NCBI RefSeq assembly: GCF_001426585.1
Contig: NZ_LMEI01000012.1
Span: forward strand, 274,055-338,054
Reading direction: 5' to 3'
DNA from: Streptomyces sp. Root431
GTDB taxonomy: Bacteria > Actinomycetota > Actinomycetes > Streptomycetales > Streptomycetaceae
Length of the DNA: 64,000 nucleotides
A model generated the notes under the pieces. It saw only the letters and a program-made list of their open reading frames with translations. It had not been told where the DNA came from and did no database searches. This document shows positions 19,287-26,233 of the stretch, one piece after another. The translations under genes and the position numbers were made by a program. How positions within the stretch are numbered: the stretch's first letter is position 1; the number at the start of each line of letters is the position of its first letter.

Positions 19287-20605
19287 CGGTCGACGCCTCC
19301 CATCACGGGGTCGATGGAGGCGACGGCGACGATGACGTCGGCGACCTGGCCGCCCTCGCACATCGCGGCCATGGCCTGGAGGTTGGTGAAGGACGGGTCG
19401 CGGAAGTGGACCCGGAAGGGGCGGGTGCCGCCGTCGGAGACGACGTGCACGCCGAGCTCGCCCTTGGGTGACTCGACGGCCGCGTAGGCCTGCCCGGCCG
19501 GGACCCGGAAGCCCTCGGTGACCAGCTTGAAGTGGTGGATCAGGGCCTCCATGGAGGTGCCCATGATCTTCTTGATGTGGTCGAGGGAGTTGCCGAGGCC
19601 GTCGGGGCCGAGCGCGAGCTGCGCGGGCCAGGCGATCTTCTTGTCGCCGACCATGACCGGTCCCGGGGCGAGGCGGTCGAGGCACTGCTCGACGATCCGG
19701 AGCGACTGCCGCATCTCTTCCAGGCGGACGAGGAAGCGTCCGTAGGAGTCGCAGGTGTCGGCGGTCGGGACGTCGAACTCGTAGTTCTCGTAGCCGCAGT
19801 ACGGGTCGGTCTTGCGCAGGTCGTGCGGGAGGCCCGCGGAGCGCAGGATCGGGCCGGTGGCGCCGAGGGCCATGCAGCCGGTGAGGTCGAGGTAGCCGAC
19901 GTCCTGCATGCGGGCCTTGAAGATGGGGTTGCCGGTGGCGAGCTTGTCGTACTCCGGCAGGTTCTTCTTCATGGTCTTCACGAACTCGCGGACGGCGTCG
20001 ACGGCGCCGGGCGGCAGGTCCTGGGCGAGGCCGCCGGGGCGGATGAACGCGTGGTTCATGCGCAGGCCGGTGATCAGCTCGTACAGGTCCAGGATCATCT
20101 CGCGGTCCCGGAAGCCGTAGATCATGATCGTGGTGGCGCCGAGCTCCATGCCGCCGGTGGCGATGCACACCAGGTGGGAGGAGAGCCGGTTGAGCTCCAT
20201 GAGCAGGACGCGGATGATGCTCGCCCGGTCGGGGATCTGCTCGGTGATGCCGAGGAGCTTCTCGACGCCGAGGCAGTACGCCGTCTCGTTGTAGAACGAG
20301 GTCAGGTAGTCCATGCGCGTGACGAAGGTCGTGCCCTGCGTCCAGGTCCGGTATTCGAGGTTCTTCTCGATGCCGGTGTGGAGGTAGCCGATGCCGCAGC
20401 GGGCCTCGGTGACGGTCTCGCCGTCGATCTCCAGGATGAGCCGGAGCACGCCGTGGGTGGACGGGTGCTGCGGGCCCATGTTGACGATGATGCGCTCGTC
20501 GTCGGCCTTGGCGGCGGACTGGACGACCTCTTCCCAGTCGCCGCCGGTCACCGTGTAGACGGCGCCTTCTGTCGTCTCGCGGGGAGACGCGTGGGAAGTG
20601 CTCAC
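19283..20605 (-). CDS. nuoD: NADH-quinone oxidoreductase subunit D (49-kDa)
   Basis: 440 residues. Forms the quinone-reduction site with NuoB. Family landmarks are IVNMGPQHPSTHGVLRL (His-lined Q site), CGIGYLHTGIEKN, RMDYLTSFYNE and the C-terminal DPVMGGVDR. GTG start at 20605 overlaps the nuoC stop (GTGA). It is a separate gene from nuoC, unlike the fused nuoCD of E. coli. Confidence 0.97.
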   Translation of the reverse strand: MSTSHASPRETTEGAVYTVTGGDWEEVVQSAAKADDERIIVNMGPQHPSTHGVLRLILEIDGETVTEARCGIGYLHTGIEKNLEYRTWTQGTTFVTRMDYLTSFYNETAYCLGVEKLLGITEQIPDRASIIRVLLMELNRLSSHLVCIATGGMELGATTIMIYGFRDREMILDLYELITGLRMNHAFIRPGGLAQDLPPGAVDAVREFVKTMKKNLPEYDKLATGNPIFKARMQDVGYLDLTGCMALGATGPILRSAGLPHDLRKTDPYCGYENYEFDVPTADTCDSYGRFLVRLEEMRQSLRIVEQCLDRLAPGPVMVGDKKIAWPAQLALGPDGLGNSLDHIKKIMGTSMEALIHHFKLVTEGFRVPAGQAYAAVESPKGELGVHVVSDGGTRPFRVHFRDPSFTNLQAMAAMCEGGQVADVIVAVASIDPVMGGVDR

Positions 20606-21333
20606 GAGTACGACCTCCGCTGGTCCGGAGCCGGGATCTGGGCGCCCTTGTACTCGACGGCGATGCCGCCGAGGGGATAGTCCTTGCGCTGCGGGTGGCC
20701 CTGCCAGTCGTCCGGCATCATGATCCGGGTGAGGGCGGGGTGGCCGTCGAAGACGATGCCGAAGAAGTCGTACGTCTCGCGCTCGTGCCAGTCGTTCGTC
20801 GGGTAGACGGCGACGAGGGACGGGATGCGCGGGTCGGCGTCGGGCGCCGAGACCTCCAGGCGGATCAGCCGGCCGTGGGTGAGCGAGCGCAGGTGGTAGA
20901 CGGCGTGCAGCTCGCGGCCCTTGTCCCCGGGGTAGTGGACGCCGGAGACGCCGGTGCAGAGCTCGAAGCGGAGCGCCGGGTCGTCGCGCAGGGTCCGGGC
21001 GACCCGGACGAGGTGCTCGCGCTCGATGTGGAACGTGAGCTCGTCGCGGTCGACGACCGTCTTCTCGATGGCGTTCTCCGGGAGCAGTCCCTGCTCCTCC
21101 AGTGCGCCTTCGAGCTCGTCGGCGACCTCGTCGAACCAGCCGCCGTACGGGCGGGAGGCCGGCCCCGGGAGCCGGATGGAGCGGACGAGGCCGCTGTAAC
21201 CGGACGTGTCGCCGCCGTTGTTGGCGCCGAACATGCCACGCTGGAGGCGTACCTCCTCGCCGTGCTCCCCGCGCTGGCCCGGCAGGTTCTGCTCGCTCAG
21301 CTCCTTCTCGGGGTTGGGTGTCTCGTCACTCAC
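20602..21333 (-). CDS. nuoC: NADH-quinone oxidoreductase subunit C (30-kDa)
   Basis: 243 residues, GTG at 21333 (VSDETPNPEKELSEQ). Core domain from about residue 90 with the signature WHERETYDFFGIVFDGHPAL and MPDDWQGHPQRKDYPLGG. The first ~70 residues (GQRGEHGEEVRLQRGMFG) are an actinobacterial N-terminal extension. The start overlaps the nuoB stop by four bases. Confidence 0.95.
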   Translation of the reverse strand: MSDETPNPEKELSEQNLPGQRGEHGEEVRLQRGMFGANNGGDTSGYSGLVRSIRLPGPASRPYGGWFDEVADELEGALEEQGLLPENAIEKTVVDRDELTFHIEREHLVRVARTLRDDPALRFELCTGVSGVHYPGDKGRELHAVYHLRSLTHGRLIRLEVSAPDADPRIPSLVAVYPTNDWHERETYDFFGIVFDGHPALTRIMMPDDWQGHPQRKDYPLGGIAVEYKGAQIPAPDQRRSYS

Positions 21334-21884
21334 CGGAGCAGACCCTTCAATTCGATGGTCGGCAGCGCCTTGAGCGCCGCCTCCTCCGCCTCGCGCGCCG
21401 CCTCCTCGGCGTTCACGCCGAGCTTGGAGGTCTGGATCTTCTGGTGGAGCTTGAGAATCGCGTCGAGGAGCATCTCCGGCCGCGGCGGACAGCCGGGCAG
21501 GTAGATGTCGACGGGCACGATGTGGTCGACGCCCTGCACGATCGCGTAGTTGTTGAACATGCCGCCCGATGAGGCGCAGACGCCCATGGAGATGACCCAC
21601 TTGGGGTTCGGCATCTGGTCGTAGACCTGCCGCAGCACGGGCGCCATCTTCTGGCTGACGCGGCCGGCGACGATCATGAGGTCGGCCTGGCGCGGCGAGC
21701 CGCGGAAGACCTCCATGCCGAAGCGGGCCAGGTCGTACCGGCCTGCGCCGGTGGTCATCATCTCGATGGCGCAGCAGGCGAGGCCGAACGTCGCGGGGAA
21801 CACGGACGCCTTGCGCACCCAGCCCGCGGCCTGTTCGACCGTCGTCAGCAGAAAGCCGCTCGGGAGTTTCTCTTCGAGTCCCAT
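21330..21884 (-). CDS. nuoB: NADH-quinone oxidoreductase subunit B
   Basis: 184 residues. Carries the terminal cluster N2: the tandem Cys of FGLACCAIEMM, Cys in MGVCASSGGMFNNY and Cys in YLPGCPPRPE. It lines the quinone head-group site with NuoD. ATG at 21884, 17 bp after the nuoA stop. Confidence 0.97.
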   Translation of the reverse strand: MGLEEKLPSGFLLTTVEQAAGWVRKASVFPATFGLACCAIEMMTTGAGRYDLARFGMEVFRGSPRQADLMIVAGRVSQKMAPVLRQVYDQMPNPKWVISMGVCASSGGMFNNYAIVQGVDHIVPVDIYLPGCPPRPEMLLDAILKLHQKIQTSKLGVNAEEAAREAEEAALKALPTIELKGLLR

Positions 21885-21901
21885 AGGTGCCCCTCAGCCC
21901 C

Positions 21902-22261
21902 TCAGTCCCATTCCAGGCCGCCGCGACGCCACACGTAGGCGTAGGCGACGAAGACGGTGAGCACGAAGAGCAGCATCTCCACGAGCCCGAAAAGCCCCAG
22001 GGCGTCGAAGGTGACCGCCCAGGGGTAGAGGAAGACGATCTCGATGTCGAAGACGATGAAGAGCATCGCCGTCAGGTAGTACTTGATCGGGAAGCGGCCG
22101 CCTCCGGCGGGAGTGGGTGTCGGCTCGATGCCGCACTCGTACGCCTCAAGCTTTGCCCTGTTGTACCGCTTTGGCCCGATAAGCGTGGCCATGACCACGG
22201 AGAAGATCGCAAACCCCGCACCCAGGGCACCGAGCACGAGGACGGGCGCGTACGCATTCAC
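21902..22261 (-). CDS. nuoA: NADH-quinone oxidoreductase subunit A
   Basis: 119 residues, three transmembrane helices, the standard size. The loop KRYNRAKLEAYECGIEP contains the conserved Cys of the quinone-site loop; FDIEIVFLYPWAV is the acidic helix. The GTG at 22261 (VNAYAPVLVL) is chosen over the longer frame to 22363 because AAGGAGCGAGGAGC precedes it and the family N-terminus fits. It is the first gene of the operon and sits downstream of a Rex/Crp-like regulatory region. Confidence 0.95.
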   Translation of the reverse strand: MNAYAPVLVLGALGAGFAIFSVVMATLIGPKRYNRAKLEAYECGIEPTPTPAGGGRFPIKYYLTAMLFIVFDIEIVFLYPWAVTFDALGLFGLVEMLLFVLTVFVAYAYVWRRGGLEWD

Positions 22262-22328
22262 GCTCCTCGCTCCTTCCAGTCGTCCTTGACCGTTGGATCG
22301 CACGACCGGACCGTGAAAGATCGCCCCC

Positions 22329-22346
22329 ATGTGAGGCAGTTCACAA
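22329..22346 (-). promoter_or_regulatory. Rex-like operator upstream of nuoA
   Basis: TGTGA-N6-TCACA at 22330-22345 (TGTGAGGCAGTTCACA), extended on one side to TTCACAA. The Streptomyces Rex operator is TGTGAAC-type palindrome with TTCACA arms; both outer arms match and only the centre differs. It lies 69 bp upstream of the nuoA start and just downstream of the -10-like TAAGAT, a repressor-like position. Confidence 0.55.
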
Positions 22347-22361
22347 GCCCGGCTGCCCCGC

Positions 22362-22367
22362 ATCTTA
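22362..22367 (-). promoter_or_regulatory. possible nuoA -10 element
   Basis: TAAGAT read on the minus strand. No good -35 is visible at 17-18 bp; the Crp-like site 22380-22395 occupies that position, which would fit an activator-dependent promoter. Confidence 0.35.
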
Positions 22368-22379
22368 TGCCCGCCCCTC

Positions 22380-22395
22380 TGTGATCTGCGACACG
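22380..22395. promoter_or_regulatory. Crp-like site near the nuoA promoter
   Basis: TGTGATCTGCGACACG fits the Streptomyces Crp consensus GTG-N6-GNCAC exactly (core 22381-22394). It is 120 bp upstream of nuoA and overlaps the expected -35 region. Confidence 0.45.
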
Positions 22396-22668
22396 GGGTA
22401 CAGCAACGAGTTTGTGATCTCCACCACCTGACGAAGGATCATGAAGCCGGATGAGCGGTGATCTTGTTGCGCGAAGCGCCCAGGTGATCACCAGATGTGA
22501 CATCCGTACCGGAAGTCGCTGCTCGGAGGGGGTGTCGCACTATCAAGCCATGGCCCATACAGGCAAATTGGCGATGGGATGGATCAAGGTGATAAAGGAA
22601 GCGCGCGTCGCCCGGTCGGGGGGTCCGGCGTACGGAGGTGGACGCGTGCACCCGTTCACGAGCTCGGC

Positions 22669-22684
22669 TGTGACCTGCGTCACG
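22669..22684. promoter_or_regulatory. Crp-like site upstream of the NlpC/P60 gene
   Basis: TGTGACCTGCGTCACG also fits GTG-N6-GNCAC exactly (core 22670-22683). It is about 240 bp before the NlpC/P60 start codon, so it would act there only if transcription starts far upstream. Confidence 0.4.
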
Positions 22685-22922
22685 TCGCACAGGGGCCTGG
22701 GAAAGCGGGGCTTGGCCACTCAGGTGAAGAGATGGTAAGTGACGGGCAATTCGGACGTTTTATTGAAAACACATGATCAAGGGCGCGATGACGCGTGCCC
22801 GATTTGCCCGTTACGGCGTCAATAAGGGCGCCAGAGAAGCGGATTCAGCCGCTCCTGGGGCAACTGTGGCGCAGCCCACGTTTCTTGAAGGGAACCACCA
22901 AGCCCTGATAGCGGTTGTTCCC

Positions 22923-23861
22923 ATGTCCCACACCGCTCACATACCCAGCCACCGGAAGCCCCGCCGCAGCGCCTCGAAGCTCGCGCTCCGTGCCGGAGTT
23001 GCCGGTGGCGTCCTCGGCACCATCGCGGTGGCCGGTGCTGCCGGGCCGGCGAATGCCGAGCCGGTGACCGAGACCATCGAAATGCCCACGCTCGGATCCC
23101 TCGACACCGCGGGCCTGGCGAGCGCCGTCGCCGCCTCGGCCGAGACGTCCCAGCAGGAGGCCCTCGACCAGAGCCTCCAGGCCCAGGAGAACGCGGCCCT
23201 GCAGAAGGCCGCCAAGGAGGCCAAGAAGGCCAAGGCCGAGGCGGACCGCAAGGCCGAGGCCGAGCGCGCCGAGAAGGCCCGCGCCGAGGCCGAGGCCAAG
23301 GCTCAGGCCGAGCAGGAGCGCAAGGACGCCGAGGAGCGCGCCTCCCGCGACCGTGCGCGCACCCAGCTCTCCACCACCTCGACGACCTCGGGCAACACCG
23401 GCTCCACCGTCTCGGACTCCGACTCCAACGGCTCCGGCTCCACCGGTTCCTCCTCCTCGGACGGCGGCTCCTCCGCGGGCAGCAGCACCGAGACGCAGGC
23501 GCCCTCCGGCACCGCCGCCGCGATCGTGGCCTTCGCGCGCGCCCAGGTCGGCGACGCGTACGTCATGGGCGGCACCGGCCCCAACTCCTGGGACTGCTCC
23601 GGCCTCGTCCAGGCCGCCTACGCCTCGGCCGGCATCGACCTGCCGCGCATCTCCGGCGACCAGTCGAGCCGCGGCACCTCGGTCTCGCTGAGCAACCTCC
23701 AGCCGGGCGACGTCCTGTACTGGGGCAGCCGCAGCGGCTCGTACCACGTCGCGATCTACGTCGGCGGCGGCAAGTACATCGGCGCGCAGAACCCGTCCAC
23801 GGGCGTCGTCGAGCGCTCGCTCGACTGGGACACCCCGTCGGGCGCCGTCCGGATCCTCTGA
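22923..23861 (+). CDS. secreted NlpC/P60 peptidoglycan hydrolase
   Basis: 312 residues from ATG 22923 (MSHTAHIPSHRKPRR). Signal peptide to about residue 41 (AGPANA cut). Residues about 75-140 are a long Ala/Lys/Glu coiled coil, then a Ser/Thr/Gly linker (about 145-195), then the NlpC/P60 domain to the end: catalytic Cys in WDCSGLVQAA, His in SYHVAIYVGGG, and third polar residue near IGAQNP. Such enzymes cut D-Glu-mDAP-type stem-peptide bonds in the wall. The frame is open to 22773 but that adds 50 residues ahead of the signal peptide and has no ribosome site. No strong Shine-Dalgarno is visible near 22923 either (GAAGGGA lies ~30 bases upstream), so the start is the least certain point. A strong terminator follows. 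Confidence 0.9.
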   Translation: MSHTAHIPSHRKPRRSASKLALRAGVAGGVLGTIAVAGAAGPANAEPVTETIEMPTLGSLDTAGLASAVAASAETSQQEALDQSLQAQENAALQKAAKEAKKAKAEADRKAEAERAEKARAEAEAKAQAEQERKDAEERASRDRARTQLSTTSTTSGNTGSTVSDSDSNGSGSTGSSSSDGGSSAGSSTETQAPSGTAAAIVAFARAQVGDAYVMGGTGPNSWDCSGLVQAAYASAGIDLPRISGDQSSRGTSVSLSNLQPGDVLYWGSRSGSYHVAIYVGGGKYIGAQNPSTGVVERSLDWDTPSGAVRIL

Positions 23862-23877
23862 TCCGACGCACCACGTG

Positions 23878-23925
23878 AGCGGAAGGGCCGTCACTCCTCG
23901 GGGGAGAGACGGTCCTTCCGCTTTT
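23878..23925 (+). terminator. intrinsic terminator after the NlpC/P60 gene
   Basis: 15-bp stem with one G-T wobble (23878-23892 with 23908-23922), directly followed by TTT: one of the few classical rho-independent terminators here. It also separates the convergent oxidoreductase gene. Confidence 0.85.
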
Positions 23926-23994
23926 GTCCTGCTTGAGACGTGGCTTCCGTAATGTTCCTATCGGCCGGAATGTGCCGTCGGTCGGAATGTACCG

Positions 23995-24918
23995 TCAGCC
24001 GGAATGCGCCGTCGGTCGGAAAGCGTCGATGAGGCGCGCGTAGCTGTCGCCGCCATGACCGGACTCCACCGCCGAGCGCATCAGATCCAGGTGCAGGCGC
24101 GGCAGGCGCCCGTCCACGCCCCGGGCCTCCCCCGCGTGCAGCAGGTGGCCGATGGCCGCCACCTGCACGTCGATGGTGGCGTCGTCCCCCGGGTACTCCC
24201 CCGCGTCGATCTGCTCCGCGTAGCCGCTCATGAACCAGGAGACGGTCTTCAGCCAGCGGTTCGAGACCTCCGTGAACCGTGCGGCCGTCACCCCGTCCGC
24301 GCCCGCGAGCGCCGTCGCGTGCAGCCAGCCGCCGAAGACCGACCACATGAGGCCGAGGAGCCCGGCGTCGTACAGCGAGGCGAGTCCCGCGTCCGCGCCG
24401 AGGTCGACCGGGTCCCCGAGCGCGGCCAGCGACGGGCGGTGCGCGGCGAGGAGCTCCGGGGACCCCGAGTAGAGAATCATGTTGGCGCTGTCGCCGATGC
24501 CGGGCGGGGTCGTCATGATCCCGCCGTCCAGGTAGCCGATGCCGTGCTCCGCCGCCCACTCCGCCTCCGTACGGGCCTGCTCGGGCGAGCCCGTCGTGAG
24601 GTTCACGAGGGTCTTGCCGCGCAGAGCCGCGGCGGCGGGGGCGAGCAGTTCGCGCACGGCCGGGTAGTCGAGGACACAGATCAGGACAAGTTCCGCCCCC
24701 GCGACGGCCTCGGCGACGCTCGCGGCGCGGACCGCTCCCCGGGCCGCGAGCGGCTCGGCCTTCTCCGCGGTGCGGTTCCAGACGGTGGTGGGGTGGCCGG
24801 CGGCGAGGAGGGCGGAGGCGAGGGCGGCACCCATCTGGCCGAGGCCGATGACGGTGACGGGGGTGGGGGTGGGGGTGGGGGTGGGGGTGGCGGTGGCGGT
24901 GTTCTGGTTGCTGCTCAT
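23995..24918 (-). CDS. imine reductase-like NAD(P)-binding oxidoreductase
   Basis: 307 residues from ATG 24918. N-terminal Rossmann fold: VIGLGQMGAALASALLAAGH and WNRT at the cofactor 2'-phosphate position, which favours NADPH. After about residue 175 comes the all-helical C-terminal domain; YDAGLLGLMWSVFGGW places an Asp where R-type imine reductases have their catalytic Asp. The alternative is an ordinary beta-hydroxyacid dehydrogenase, but the expected catalytic Lys motif (GxxGxGxxxKxxxN) is absent. The N-terminus is unusual: a (Thr-Pro)5 run at residues 11-20, encoded by a G-rich hexamer repeat. It is divergent from a GlxA-type regulator, a common arrangement. Substrate unknown. Confidence 0.8.
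   Translation of the reverse strand: MSSNQNTATATPTPTPTPTPVTVIGLGQMGAALASALLAAGHPTTVWNRTAEKAEPLAARGAVRAASVAEAVAGAELVLICVLDYPAVRELLAPAAAALRGKTLVNLTTGSPEQARTEAEWAAEHGIGYLDGGIMTTPPGIGDSANMILYSGSPELLAAHRPSLAALGDPVDLGADAGLASLYDAGLLGLMWSVFGGWLHATALAGADGVTAARFTEVSNRWLKTVSWFMSGYAEQIDAGEYPGDDATIDVQVAAIGHLLHAGEARGVDGRLPRLHLDLMRSAVESGHGGDSYARLIDAFRPTAHSG
24859..24900. repeat. G-rich hexamer microsatellite
   Basis: About four consecutive GGGGGT units, then degenerate GGCGGT units, on the plus strand inside the 5' end of the imine-reductase-like gene, where they encode the (TP)n run. Four or more G5 runs separated by single T are a strong G-quadruplex motif on the non-template side and a likely slippage site; unit changes of 6 bp keep the frame. 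Confidence 0.8.
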
Positions 24919-25003
24919 GGGTTCCACGCTCGCAGCGGCGGGATCCGGCCGACAGTGGCAGAACTGACCCTGTGCGCACGGTTCCTGCCATAGCCTGGCG
25001 GTC

Positions 25004-26233
25004 ATGGGTGCAGGGGCGGGAGCGGGTACGCGTACGGGCGCGGGGGTCGTCGCCATCGCCGTCGTACCGGACGGCAGGGTCGGACTCACCCTCTGGGAGC
25101 TGTACGAGATCTCCCTCGCGTCCGCGGTCTTCGGCATCCCACAGCCGGATCTGGCCGATTCCTGGTACGAGTTGCGGCTCTGCGGCGACCTGACGGCGGC
25201 GCCGGCACCGGGACCGCTCTCCCTGCGCGTCACGCACGGCCTCGACGGGCTGGTCGGCGCGGACACGGTCATCGTGCCGTCCGTGCCCGAGGCGGTCGTC
25301 GACGACGGCGAGGAGGTGCCCGCCGAGCTGGTCGCGGCCCTGCGCGCGGCGGCCGACTCCGGCGCCCGCATGGTCTCCCTGTGCACGGGCGCCTTCGCGC
25401 TCGCCGCCGCCGGGCTCCTCGACGGCCGGCGTGCGACCGCGCACTGGCAGCACACCGCGCGGCTCGCCGCCCGGTACCCCGAGGTCATCGTGGACGACTC
25501 CGTGCTCTACACGGACGAGGGATCGGTGTTGACCAGCGCCGGTGCCACCGCCGCGCTCGACCTGTGCCTGCACCTGGTCCGCAAGGACCTCGGCGCGGGC
25601 GTGGCGGGCCAGTTGGCCCGGCGGCTCGTGGTGCCTGCCCACCGGACCGGCGGGCAGGCGCAGTTCATCGAGGCGCCGCTGCCGCCCAGCGACGACGACA
25701 GCCTCGGCCCGGTCCTCCAGTGGGCGACGGAGCACCTGGCCGAACCGCTGACCGTGGAGGACCTGGCCCGGCGGGCCCGGCTGAGCCCGCGGACCTTCCA
25801 CCGCAGACTCCAGGAGACCTGCGGGACCACACCGCTCCAGTGGCTGCTCCAGCAGCGGGTCGCGCGGGCGCAGACCCTGCTCGAGTCGACCGATCTGCCG
25901 GTGGAGCAGATCGGCGACCGCAGCGGGCTGGGCACGGCGGCCAATCTGCGGCGACATTTCACCCGGACGGTGGGGGTCTCGCCGAGCGACTACCGGCGGG
26001 CGTTCAGGCCGTCTTCCGGGGGATCGGGGACGGGTACGGGACCGGGCGCGGGACCGGGCGCCGGTTCGCGTACGGACTCGGGCTCGGGCGCCGGATCGGA
26101 CGCGGTCTCCGGATCGGGCGCGGGCTCGCGTACGGACTCGGGCTCGGGCGCCGGATCGGGTGCGGGCTCCGGCTCCGGTCAGTGGCGGAGTGCCTCGGCA
26201 GGTTCGATCCGGGAGGCCCGCCAGGCCGGGTAG
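25004..26233 (+). CDS. GlxA/FtrA-type AraC regulator (DJ-1/PfpI-like sensor plus HTH)
   Basis: 409 residues. Residues about 15-195 are a DJ-1/PfpI-like amidotransferase domain (Cys in VSLCTGAFALAAAGLLDGRRAT). About 225-325 is the AraC helix-turn-helix (TVEDLARRARLSPRTFHRRLQ; ends VGVSPSDYRRAF). The last ~75 residues are an abnormal Gly/Ser/Thr/Asp-rich tail encoded by a 60-bp repeat, and the gene runs 55 bp past the stop codon of the convergent ABC permease, so the 3' ends overlap antisense. It is divergently paired with the imine-reductase-like gene (85-bp gap), its most likely target. The start has only a weak ribosome site. Confidence 0.88.
   Translation: MGAGAGAGTRTGAGVVAIAVVPDGRVGLTLWELYEISLASAVFGIPQPDLADSWYELRLCGDLTAAPAPGPLSLRVTHGLDGLVGADTVIVPSVPEAVVDDGEEVPAELVAALRAAADSGARMVSLCTGAFALAAAGLLDGRRATAHWQHTARLAARYPEVIVDDSVLYTDEGSVLTSAGATAALDLCLHLVRKDLGAGVAGQLARRLVVPAHRTGGQAQFIEAPLPPSDDDSLGPVLQWATEHLAEPLTVEDLARRARLSPRTFHRRLQETCGTTPLQWLLQQRVARAQTLLESTDLPVEQIGDRSGLGTAANLRRHFTRTVGVSPSDYRRAFRPSSGGSGTGTGPGAGPGAGSRTDSGSGAGSDAVSGSGAGSRTDSGSGAGSGAGSGSGQWRSASAGSIREARQAG
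26041..26160 (+). repeat. 60-bp tandem repeat in the regulator tail
   Basis: A block containing CGCGTACGGACTCGGGCTCG recurs at a 60-bp period (26068 and 26128), with smaller GGGCGCGGG units around it. It encodes the Gly/Ser tail of the GlxA-type regulator and probably arose by local duplication. Confidence 0.85.

Larger units (their letters stand above)
22262..22922. other. 661-bp divergent intergenic region between nuoA and the NlpC/P60 gene
   Basis: No convincing gene: the short frames at 22451-22738 and 22773-22922 lack family features. On the nuoA side it holds a -10-like TAAGAT, a Rex-like and a Crp-like palindrome. A second Crp-consensus site lies at 22669-22684 toward the hydrolase. 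The last ~185 bases before the NlpC/P60 start are comparatively A/T-rich and would be a long 5' leader. Confidence 0.6.

Noticed and set aside
22451..22738. A 95-codon plus-strand frame in the nuoA-NlpC gap
   Set aside because: No ribosome site, no family resemblance, mixed codon use, and it covers a regulatory site; most likely non-coding.
22738..22922. Possible c-di-AMP (ydaO-type) riboswitch before the NlpC/P60 gene, since such switches control wall hydrolases in actinobacteria
   Set aside because: The leader is long and relatively A/T-rich, but the hallmark conserved blocks of that riboswitch are not recognisable. A covariance-model search would settle it.
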